Shown here: positions 1-6,582 of the stretch, one piece after another
Layout: the number at the start of each line of letters is the position of its first letter
How positions within the stretch are numbered: the stretch's first letter is position 1
NCBI GenBank assembly: GCA_903910005.1
Contig: CAIVXW010000388.1
Span: forward strand, 1 to 6,717
Source: an uncultured Methylococcaceae bacterium
GTDB taxonomy: Bacteria; Pseudomonadota; Gammaproteobacteria; Methylococcales; Methylococcaceae
Length of the DNA: 6,717 nucleotides
Direction: 5' to 3'
The notes under the pieces: generated by a model
Told to the model about the DNA's origin: nothing
The model's database searches: none
Seen by the model: the letters and a program-made list of their open reading frames with translations, nothing else
Program-made: the position numbers and the translations under genes

Positions 1-66
1 GTCCCGGGAGTGGCGTCCCGGGAGTGGCGTCCCGGGAGTGGCGTCCCGGGAGTGGCGTCCCGGGAG
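1..66. repeat. 14-bp tandem repeat, 4.7 copies
   Basis: Four perfect copies of GTCCCGGGAGTGGC (1-14, 15-28, 29-42, 43-56) are followed by the first ten bases of a fifth (57-66). Each unit contains the palindrome CCCGGG. The period is not a multiple of three. Read through, the array gives only low-complexity Val/Pro/Gly/Arg/Trp peptide, so I treat it as non-coding. The array probably continues upstream of the window, because position 1 is already in phase with a unit start. The fifth copy runs directly into the hairpin at 68-84, which suggests that the repeat unit grew from the head of that element. Confidence 0.93.
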
Positions 67-85
67 CGCGGCCATCCTGGCCGCC
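57..85. repeat. REP-like hairpin element
   Basis: GCGGCCA (68-74), loop TCC (75-77) and TGGCCGC (78-84) form a perfect 7-bp stem with a 3-nt loop. The conserved-looking head GTCCCGGGAG (57-66) precedes it. Short GC-rich hairpins with such a head are typical of dispersed extragenic palindromes in proteobacterial genomes; that it is dispersed here is inference, as only one hairpin copy is present in the window. It could also work as a terminator for an upstream transcript, but no T-run follows. Confidence 0.55.
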
Positions 86-170
86 GTCAGGTGAGGGGCG
101 AGTCAATACCGCATACCCATCACCAACCCATTCTGCACTCTGCATTCCCCATTCACCTTACAACAATCCC
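86..170 (+). other. Leader region upstream of the receptor gene
   Basis: This stretch has no supported gene. It is pyrimidine-rich and contains four degenerate 7-nt units at 130-157 (for example ATTCTGC, ACTCTGC and ATTCACC). I see no convincing -35/-10 pair, no AT-rich dyad of the Zur or Fur type, and no clear Shine-Dalgarno sequence before the ATG at 171. The operon promoter may lie here in a form I cannot recognise, or upstream of the repeat array. Confidence 0.4.
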
Positions 171-2321
171 ATGTCCGGTAAAACTTGCACTCCAGTCAAC
201 GACACCGCCTCGCGTCACCCAAGAGCCCGGCACGCTTTGGCCCGGCTTCCCGCCCTGATTCCGCTGCTGTTATGCACGCCAGTCCTGTGGAGTGAAATGG
301 CCCAGGCCGATGAAGCGGCGATCCCTGAACTGGATGCGGTATGGGTCACATCCCCGCTACCGCAAAAACTGTCAGACACCGCCCGCCCGGTTACGGTGTT
401 GAGTGGCGAGGAACTCCGCAACAAAGTGGGAGGCACCATCGGCGAAACCCTGAAACAGGAGCCCGGCATCACCAGCCAGTCTTTCGGCCCCGGTGTGGGT
501 AGCCCGGTTATTCGCGGCCAGGCCGGCCCAAGGGTACGGGTGATGCAAAACGGGCTGGGCAACAACGATGTTTCCAACCTGAGTCCGGATCATGCCAACG
601 GGGTGGAACCGATTGTGGCCGAACGCATTGAGGTACTGCGTGGCCCCGCCACCCTGCTGTACGGCAGCGGGGCGATGGGCGGCGTGGTCAATGTCATCGA
701 CGAACGGATTCCGGAACAGATGCCGCAGCACCCGGTCGGTGGAGCGGCTGAACAACGCTACGATTCAGCCCTGGATCAGACCAGCAGTGCATTCAAGCTG
801 GAGGGCGGTGGCAAGGGGCTGGCCTATCATGTTGACGGTTTTTTCCGTGACAGCGGCGATGTGCAGATTGGCGGTACCGCGATTGCCGAAGACGCAGCCC
901 GGGCCTACGATCCGGCTTTGGCGGAATTGCCCCTGCTGCAAAACAGCCGGGGTCGCATCGACAACACCCACGCCCGTGCCCGGGGTGGCAGCGTCGGAGC
1001 CGCCTGGGTGGGCGATCAGGGGTTTGCCGGGGTCTCCATCAACCAACTCGACAACGTCTACGGCATCCCCCCGGATGGAGCCGGAGAAGCCCCCATCACG
1101 GTCGATTTGCAGCAAACCCGCTACGATTTCAGAACCGGTTTGCGCCAACCGTTCAGCCTGGCGGAATCAGTCAAACTCAAATTCGGCTACACCGATTACC
1201 GCCACGTAGAACTGGAAGGCAACACCCCCGGCACGACCTGGCAAAACCAGAGCTACGAAAGTCGTCTGGAAGTGGTACACCGGCCCCTGGGTGGCGTCAG
1301 GGGCGTGGTCGGTTTTCAATCGGTCAACAGCGATTTCATTGCCTACGGTGAAGAAGCCGTGGTGCCTGCCTCATTGATTGATACCTACGGCCTGTTTGCG
1401 GTGGAATCGCTGGATGTGGGACGCATGACCTACGAACTGGGGGCGCGGGTGGAGCATCAATCGATTGCCCCGCTCGGGCTGGCAACCCGGGAGGACTTGC
1501 CGGTCAGCGGTTCAGCCTCGGCTCTCTGGCATATTGACCCGGCGCAACAACTCAGCCTGGCCTTCACCCAGTCGCAGCGTGCCCCGCAGGTGCAGGAGTT
1601 GTATACCAATGGCGTACATCATGCCACCCGCAGTTTTGAGATCGGCAACCCTGACCTCAACAAAGAGGTCGGCTACAACCTGGATCTGGGCTACCGGTTC
1701 AGAAAGGACTGGATGCAGGCTGAATTCAACCTGTTTCACAACTGGGTCAGTGACTACATCTATCTGGCTTACACCGGCGAATTATACGGCGAACCGCACG
1801 AGGAACACGCCGACGCAGGGGAAGACAGTGAAGACCACCATCACGGCGAGGGTTTACCGATACTGGCCACCCGCCAGGCCGATGCCACCTTCAAGGGGTT
1901 TGAGGGCAAACTGGTGTTTCCGCTGATGGAAAACCACTACGGCCTGCTGGATCTGACCCTGTTCAGCGATTATACCCGGGGGCAATTTGTCAACGGCCAG
2001 GATATTCCCCGCATGCCGCCCTTGCGTTACGGGCTGCAACTGGACTACGCCTTCAACGAACACGGCGCGGTCGATCTGCGTCTGACCCGGGGGGAGCCAC
2101 AGGACAATCCCGGCGACCGCGAAACCCCCACCCCGGGCTATCTGCGACTGGATATTGGAAGCCAATATCGGGTCAAGGCCTTCGACAGTACCCAATTGCT
2201 GGTATTTGCCAAAGCCACCAACCTGCTGGATGAAAACATCCGTAACGCCACGTCTTACCTGCGTAACTTCGCGCCCGAACCGGGCCGGGCGGCACAACTG
2301 GGCTTGCGGGTGAGCTATTGA
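171..2321 (+). CDS. znuD: ZnuD-like TonB-dependent outer-membrane receptor
   Basis: This 716-residue protein is a TonB-dependent receptor that would import zinc or a zinc complex through the outer membrane. Residues 1-46 form a signal peptide: basic Arg/His segment 15-25, hydrophobic core about 27-40, cleavage motif AQA at 44-46. A TonB-box-like LDAVWVT follows at 54-60. The plug domain runs to about 175 and includes SPVIRGQ, SPDHA and IEVLRGP (153-159). The rest is a 22-strand-type barrel ending in Tyr. From memory, QELY...GVHHAT..FEIGN..LNKE (475-499) matches Neisseria ZnuD closely. A His/acid-rich loop at about 540-561 (PHEEH, EDHHH) fits metal capture. The ATG at 171 was chosen because it sits just before the signal peptide; an in-frame GTG at 24 would add 49 residues of repeat-derived sequence. 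No good Shine-Dalgarno is visible. A related metal such as nickel or cobalt cannot be excluded. Confidence 0.88.
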   Translation: MSGKTCTPVNDTASRHPRARHALARLPALIPLLLCTPVLWSEMAQADEAAIPELDAVWVTSPLPQKLSDTARPVTVLSGEELRNKVGGTIGETLKQEPGITSQSFGPGVGSPVIRGQAGPRVRVMQNGLGNNDVSNLSPDHANGVEPIVAERIEVLRGPATLLYGSGAMGGVVNVIDERIPEQMPQHPVGGAAEQRYDSALDQTSSAFKLEGGGKGLAYHVDGFFRDSGDVQIGGTAIAEDAARAYDPALAELPLLQNSRGRIDNTHARARGGSVGAAWVGDQGFAGVSINQLDNVYGIPPDGAGEAPITVDLQQTRYDFRTGLRQPFSLAESVKLKFGYTDYRHVELEGNTPGTTWQNQSYESRLEVVHRPLGGVRGVVGFQSVNSDFIAYGEEAVVPASLIDTYGLFAVESLDVGRMTYELGARVEHQSIAPLGLATREDLPVSGSASALWHIDPAQQLSLAFTQSQRAPQVQELYTNGVHHATRSFEIGNPDLNKEVGYNLDLGYRFRKDWMQAEFNLFHNWVSDYIYLAYTGELYGEPHEEHADAGEDSEDHHHGEGLPILATRQADATFKGFEGKLVFPLMENHYGLLDLTLFSDYTRGQFVNGQDIPRMPPLRYGLQLDYAFNEHGAVDLRLTRGEPQDNPGDRETPTPGYLRLDIGSQYRVKAFDSTQLLVFAKATNLLDENIRNATSYLRNFAPEPGRAAQLGLRVSY

Positions 2322-3289
2322 ACAGCCACCTGCCCGTCACACTGCTGACCGGCTTTCTCGGCAGCGGCAAAACCACCCTGCTTAACCGCCTGCTGTGTGA
2401 TTTGCAGCGACCGGCGGTACTCATCAATGAATTTGGCGCGACGCCACTGGATCAAGCCCTGATTCAGCAAAGGAACATCCCCCTGATGACCTTGTCCGGT
2501 GGCTGTTTATGTTGCCAGGTGAAGGACTCCCTCATCCCGATCCTCAAAAACATTTACATGGCCTGGCAACGGGCCGAAAACCCGGCGTTTGACCAACTCA
2601 TCATTGAGTGCAGTGGCGTGGTGAGTCCCGAGTCGGTGCTACGGATTCTTTTGCATGAACGCTGGTTGTCGAGCCGTTACCGGGTACGTACGGTCATCAC
2701 CACGGTGGCGATTCCCTGGGCCATGGAACAGTTGCAATGCTTTGCCGAGGTGCGTTCCCAACTCAACTGGGCCGACACGGTGGTTCTGACCCAGGGCGAC
2801 CTGGCCAGTCCCGACCAGCAGGCCGAACTCCAGACCCACCTGCAGGCACACTATCCGGCGGTGCCGCACCTTGAGGCCATCCAGGGCGATGTGGATGTAA
2901 AGACCCTGCTCAACCCGCTAGTACTATTCCGGTCGATGCCGTCCGGCCCCGACCCTGCCGATCACCCGTTCCGCAGCGTCTCCCTGCAAATTGGCCCTAA
3001 CCTGAGCCTGGCATCGTTGCAGGCGGCACTGACGGCTATCCTCGCCCGATTTGGTACCGGCATTGTACGCATGAAGGGAATCGTACCGGATACAGACACC
3101 CAAACCGATTGGGTCATCCAGGCCGTACACGGTCATTTGTATCCCCCCACCCGCCTCCCGCGCCATGTCGGCAGCCCGCGTGTCGGACTGCTGGTCATCA
3201 TCACGGCGGGCAATGCCCAACCCCTGGCCGATGCCCTGATGGCACTCCTGGGAAATCAACTCACCCCGACCGTATTACGGGTGCATTAG
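2318..3289 (+). CDS. COG0523/CobW-family GTPase, divergent type
   Basis: A 323-residue cytoplasmic P-loop GTPase of the COG0523 metallochaperone family. Visible motifs: Walker A GFLGSGKT (12-19), NEFG (37-40), the metal site CLCC (63-66) after a Gly-Gly turn, Walker B-like IIECSG (95-100), and a C-terminal CobW_C-type domain from about 216 with HGHLYPP at 271-277. The family uses GTP hydrolysis to deliver metal, often zinc, to client proteins. Two motifs depart from the norm: the guanine-specificity NKxD is TQGD (158-161), and the usual VDA after the central strand is replaced (ITTVAIPW, 127-134). The TTG start at 2318 overlaps the receptor stop (TTGA), implying translational coupling; a weak GGTGAG lies just upstream. 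No upstream in-frame ATG or GTG was seen nearby, and the first beta strand starts at residue 5, so TTG is the only sensible start. The client is unknown. Confidence 0.85.
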   Translation: MNSHLPVTLLTGFLGSGKTTLLNRLLCDLQRPAVLINEFGATPLDQALIQQRNIPLMTLSGGCLCCQVKDSLIPILKNIYMAWQRAENPAFDQLIIECSGVVSPESVLRILLHERWLSSRYRVRTVITTVAIPWAMEQLQCFAEVRSQLNWADTVVLTQGDLASPDQQAELQTHLQAHYPAVPHLEAIQGDVDVKTLLNPLVLFRSMPSGPDPADHPFRSVSLQIGPNLSLASLQAALTAILARFGTGIVRMKGIVPDTDTQTDWVIQAVHGHLYPPTRLPRHVGSPRVGLLVIITAGNAQPLADALMALLGNQLTPTVLRVH

Positions 3290-3306
3290 TCTTTTGGTAA
3301 CACCTC

Positions 3307-4677
3307 ATGTCCAGTCCTGACCTCAACCCTGCGAACACCCGCATTCCGGTCACCGTGCTGACCGGTTTTCTGGGAGCCGGTAAAACCACGCTCCTGAACC
3401 GGATACTGACCGAACATCACGGTCAGCGCATTGCCGTGATCGAAAATGAATTTGGCGAGATTGGTATCGACCAGGCTCTGGTTATTGATGCCGATGAAGA
3501 AATTTTCGAAATGAACAACGGCTGTATCTGTTGTACCGTACGCGGCGACCTGATTCGCATATTGACCAGTCTCATGCGCCGACGCGACCGTTTCGACGCC
3601 GTTTTGATCGAGACAACCGGGTTGGCCGATCCGGCCCCGGTGGCACAAACCTTTTTTGTCGATGAAGAAATCGCCGAACACTTCAGACTCGATAGCATCA
3701 TCACCCTGGTTGATGCCCACCATATTGCCCTGCATCTGGAGGACAGTCACGAGGCACGTGAGCAGATCGCTTTCGCCGATGTCATCATTCTGAACAAAAT
3801 TGATCGAATGGATGTCCCGGCACGGGCCGCCCTGGAACAACGCCTGCGCGGGATGAACGCACTGGCCTCGATCCATCATGCCGTGTACGCCAATGTCCCG
3901 CTTGAAACCGTGCTGAATATCGGTGGATTCGATCTGAACCGCATTCTGCAACAGAGTCCGGATTTTCTTGAACCCGAATACCCCTTTGAGTGGGCTGGTC
4001 TCTACCGTCTTCAAGCCGGATTGCATACCTTCCGGGTACAATCCGGGCCAGATCCGTCACTGCGACTATTCATACAGGAATGCGGGTCTTCGGAAGCCGA
4101 CATGGCGACCTGGCAAGGTGAAGCTCAGGCATGCTTCAAGGAGATGCCGGTTCAAGTGGATACAGGGGGGAATCCACTGATCGAAACCGGTTGCCTGTAC
4201 GAATTGGCCCTGACCGCTACACCGCCCATGTACTTTGACTGGTCGGTAACGACTGACGGCGATTATGTGCTGTTTACCGAACATCACCCCGCCGAATTCG
4301 ACATCATCTTGCTGTATGGCGGAAAAAGACAACTGCCTTTGCATGAATGGGTTTTCAAACCGGATCATCGGCACGATGACCAGATCAGTTCGGTGGGATT
4401 GACGGCGGAAGGGGATATCGATCATGCCCGTTTCAATAACTGGCTGGGTGAATTACTGCGAGAAAAGGGAATGGACATCTTCCGGGCCAAAGGCATCCTC
4501 AGCATCAGGGGGCAGGACAAACAACTGGTGTTTCACACGGTACACATGCTGATGGACTCGCAAACCGGCCAGTCCTGGGGCAAAGCCTCCCGTCACAACC
4601 AACTGATTTTCATTGGACGCAATCTGGATCGCGTCGAACTTACCCGGGGATTTGAAGCGTGTCGGGTCGCTCCATGA
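3307..4677 (+). CDS. COG0523/CobW-family GTPase with extra central domain
   Basis: A 456-residue cytoplasmic GTPase with all canonical COG0523 motifs: Walker A GFLGAGKT (20-27), ENEFGEIGID (46-55), metal site CICC (73-76), ETTGLADP (102-109), ITLVDA (132-137) and NKID (163-166). Usual family members are about 320-400 residues. The excess lies between the G domain and the CobW_C domain (about 357-452, with KGIL and IGRNLD): residues 222-350 form a beta-rich insert that begins EPEYPFEWAG and includes LFTEHHPAEFD. A short HRHDD (354-358) could bind metal. I recall similar long COG0523 proteins with this insert, notably in cyanobacteria, but not a proven function. The likely role is GTP-dependent zinc delivery under zinc shortage. 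It follows the first GTPase by 17 bp, with no strong ribosome site, and overlaps the next gene. The two GTPases are clearly paralogous only in the G domain core. Confidence 0.9.
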   Translation: MSSPDLNPANTRIPVTVLTGFLGAGKTTLLNRILTEHHGQRIAVIENEFGEIGIDQALVIDADEEIFEMNNGCICCTVRGDLIRILTSLMRRRDRFDAVLIETTGLADPAPVAQTFFVDEEIAEHFRLDSIITLVDAHHIALHLEDSHEAREQIAFADVIILNKIDRMDVPARAALEQRLRGMNALASIHHAVYANVPLETVLNIGGFDLNRILQQSPDFLEPEYPFEWAGLYRLQAGLHTFRVQSGPDPSLRLFIQECGSSEADMATWQGEAQACFKEMPVQVDTGGNPLIETGCLYELALTATPPMYFDWSVTTDGDYVLFTEHHPAEFDIILLYGGKRQLPLHEWVFKPDHRHDDQISSVGLTAEGDIDHARFNNWLGELLREKGMDIFRAKGILSIRGQDKQLVFHTVHMLMDSQTGQSWGKASRHNQLIFIGRNLDRVELTRGFEACRVAP

Positions 4678-5711
4678 AGACCAGTTCCAAATCAGGAATC
4701 AATGGCTGGTCGCCAGCCTGGATACAGGTTGGCACCGATTATGTGGCAGTACTGGCCTGGTCTCCCGATGCAACCATCGTGGCGGCAGGGTACGCTGACG
4801 GGAGTCTCCGTCTCCTGGAATCTGCGGCAGGAACCTGTCTATGGCAGTGTGAAGCTCATCTGTCGGGCATTGCATCACTGGCATGGTCGCCAGATGGCCA
4901 ATTTCTTCTGAGCGGCGGACAAGACGGGATTATCAGGCGATGGCAGGCCCGCAATGGACAGGCCGCCGGGCAATATGACGGCCTCGGGCATTGGGTGGAA
5001 CATCTGGCCTGGTCGCCGGATGGATGCTGCTGGGCAGCCAGTGCCGGTCGGGTGGTGCAGGTGTGGCGGGCAGACGGCGAACGACTCTGGCATGGTCCGC
5101 AACAGGCCAGCACCGTGACGGGACTGGCCTGGCTGGCTGACAGTCAGCATTTATTGACTGCCGCTTACGGCGGCATCTGCCTGTACCGGGTGGGCGATCA
5201 CCAGACCACGCTACACTATGACAGAAAAGGATCCTTCTTGTCGCTGGCGGTTTCTCCCGACGGTTGCCATGTCGCCGGCGGATGTCAGGATGCCAGCATG
5301 ATGGTGTGCAACCTTGAAACCGGTGAGCGGTTAACCATGTCCGGTTATCCTGGCAAAATCACCCGGTTGGCCTGGGATGATACCTCACGTTATCTGGCCA
5401 GCAGTGGTGCTCATCAGGTTGTGGTATGGGATTTTTCCGGAAAGGGCCCGAAAGACAGCTCGCCGTTAATACTGGATCGACATGTTGACCGAATCAGCGA
5501 TCTGGCCTTTCGTCCCGGCCTCCCCCAATTGGCCAGCGTCGGCCTTGACGGGCTTCTGATCCTCTGGCAGTTGCCGACGATTCGCATCATCCGTTTGCAC
5601 AGTGCCCCACATTCCCTGTCTTGTCTGGCCTGGCACCCGCAAGGGCAAACTCTGGCGGTGGGAACAGCAGACGGAGAGGTTCGGCTGCTTCCAGTTCCGA
5701 TCAGCCCATGA
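4674..5711 (+). CDS. WD40-repeat beta-propeller protein
   Basis: A 345-residue protein without signal peptide or membrane segment, so cytoplasmic. It is built of eight WD40-type repeats recognised by an LAW/LAF-SPDG core at residues 27, 69, 111, 151, 191, 232, 277 and 318, spaced 40-45 residues apart. Such propellers are protein-binding scaffolds; there is no enzyme domain. It holds nine Cys (55, 59, 118, 119, 169, 198, 204, 212, 317), including C55-x3-C59-x2-H62 and CH at 198-199, which is high for a cytosolic propeller. The ATG at 4674 forms an ATGA overlap with the upstream GTPase stop, suggesting coupled translation. An in-frame GTG at 4659, with GGGGA eight bases upstream, would add five residues and is a real alternative. 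Position between the GTPase and the ZIP transporter suggests an adaptor for metal delivery; that is inference from context alone. Confidence 0.88.
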   Translation: MKTSSKSGINGWSPAWIQVGTDYVAVLAWSPDATIVAAGYADGSLRLLESAAGTCLWQCEAHLSGIASLAWSPDGQFLLSGGQDGIIRRWQARNGQAAGQYDGLGHWVEHLAWSPDGCCWAASAGRVVQVWRADGERLWHGPQQASTVTGLAWLADSQHLLTAAYGGICLYRVGDHQTTLHYDRKGSFLSLAVSPDGCHVAGGCQDASMMVCNLETGERLTMSGYPGKITRLAWDDTSRYLASSGAHQVVVWDFSGKGPKDSSPLILDRHVDRISDLAFRPGLPQLASVGLDGLLILWQLPTIRIIRLHSAPHSLSCLAWHPQGQTLAVGTADGEVRLLPVPISP

Positions 5712-5788
5712 ACATGACCCCGATCAGTATCCTGACGTGTGAGTACTCCCCTCCCATCTGGCCGGTTAGCGGGTACTAAAACCTGACC
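5712..5788 (+). other. Gap between WD40 and ZIP genes
   Basis: This is the longest gap inside the cluster. It holds an 8-bp palindrome GAGTACTC (5741-5748) and a possible 23-codon reading frame (5708-5779) that starts with an ATGA overlap on the WD40 stop and ends nine bases before the ZIP start. No Shine-Dalgarno sequence is obvious before the ZIP ATG. No Rho-independent terminator is visible. Confidence 0.4.
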
Positions 5789-6571
5789 ATGACGACACCT
5801 ACCCTGACCGTCCTTTACGCATTTGTCGCCGGCATGGCCATCAGCGGGGTGGCGTTTTCCGGAGCCTTCGTACTCTGGCTACCGCCACATCACCTGGAGC
5901 GATTGATACCCAGCCTGGTGGCGCTGGCCGTCGGTGTGCTGCTGGGCGATGCCTTCATCCACCTGATTCCCGATGCGGTGGCCCGGCATGGGAACGTGGC
6001 CGAGGTGTGCCTCGCAGTGCTGGGCGGGCTGTTCCTGTTCTTCGTGCTGGAAAAATGGGTACGCTGGCGGCACGACCACACGCCCGCCCAGGGATCGGGG
6101 ACGGTCGGGATACAGCCCATGGCCCGCATGAACCTGATCGGCGACGCTGTGCATAACTTCATCGACGGTATCCTCATTGCGGGCAGTTTCTGGATTGATC
6201 CCTGGATTGGCACGACCACCACCCTGGCCATCATCGCCCATGAGATTCCGCAGGAGATTGGCGACGTTGGTGCCCTGATTCAGGGTGGCTACCGGCCCGG
6301 ACAGGCCATCCGCTATAACTTCTATTGCTCCCTGACCGTGCTGGTCGGTATCGCTGCCACCTTGTTGCTCGGCCATTACGCTGAGGCTTCGCTGACCCTG
6401 CTGCTGCCGCTGGCGGCGGGCGGGTTCATCTACATCGCCGCATCCGATTTCATCCCAGCCCTACACCTGCGGACTGCCGGTTCCCATTGGGGACAGGTCG
6501 TGAGCTTTGCCATCGGCATCGGCCTGATGCAGTGGGTCGTCCTTCTTGAGCGATTTATTAGTGGTGAGTAG
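5789..6571 (+). CDS. ZIP-family metal transporter
   Basis: A 260-residue inner-membrane protein with about eight membrane segments (roughly 7-28, 40-62, 72-90, 115-133, 142-165, 180-200, 203-225, 235-255). The ZIP signature is clear: HNFIDG (122-127) in segment 4 and HEIPQEIGD (151-159) in segment 5, which together form the binuclear metal site. A short cytoplasmic loop between segments 3 and 4 carries HDH (95-97). Family members move divalent cations, usually Zn(II), into the cytoplasm without ATP, which would complete the path begun by the outer-membrane receptor. It lies 77 bp after the WD40 gene. I see no terminator or promoter in that gap, so it is probably the last gene of the same operon, though a separate promoter cannot be excluded. 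Substrate could include Fe(II), Mn(II) or Co(II). The stop codon falls inside a 7-nt direct repeat. Confidence 0.92.
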   Translation: MTTPTLTVLYAFVAGMAISGVAFSGAFVLWLPPHHLERLIPSLVALAVGVLLGDAFIHLIPDAVARHGNVAEVCLAVLGGLFLFFVLEKWVRWRHDHTPAQGSGTVGIQPMARMNLIGDAVHNFIDGILIAGSFWIDPWIGTTTTLAIIAHEIPQEIGDVGALIQGGYRPGQAIRYNFYCSLTVLVGIAATLLLGHYAEASLTLLLPLAAGGFIYIAASDFIPALHLRTAGSHWGQVVSFAIGIGLMQWVVLLERFISGE

Positions 6572-6577
6572 TGAGTT
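6564..6577. repeat. 7-nt direct repeat at the ZIP gene end
   Basis: GTGAGTA (6564-6570) is followed immediately by GTGAGTT (6571-6577). The ZIP stop codon (6569-6571) lies within it. This marks the change from GC-rich operon sequence to AT-richer flank. Two copies only, so it could be chance. Confidence 0.4.
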
Positions 6578-6582
6578 AGAGC

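Noticed and set aside
68..84. Rho-independent terminator
   Set aside because: The stem is adequate but no T-run follows on either strand; a REP-like element fits better.
24..170. N-terminal extension of the receptor gene from the GTG at 24
   Set aside because: It lies in the tandem repeat and hairpin, has low-complexity translation, and would bury the clear signal peptide 49 residues inside the protein.
10..258. Plus-strand open frame of 82 codons across the repeat array
   Set aside because: Repeat-derived peptide that overlaps the receptor start in another frame; no recognisable protein.
592..1209. Plus-strand open frame of 205 codons inside the receptor gene
   Set aside because: Out-of-frame shadow of the receptor with Arg/Ser/Thr/Pro-rich composition and no motif.
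3286..4041. Long minus-strand open frame (251 codons) opposite the second GTPase
   Set aside because: The plus strand carries an intact COG0523 protein with all motifs; the antisense frame has no family character.
5741..5748. GAGTACTC palindrome as an operator before the ZIP gene
   Set aside because: Only 8 bp, not like any metal-regulator box I know, and expected by chance in a region this size often enough to carry little weight.
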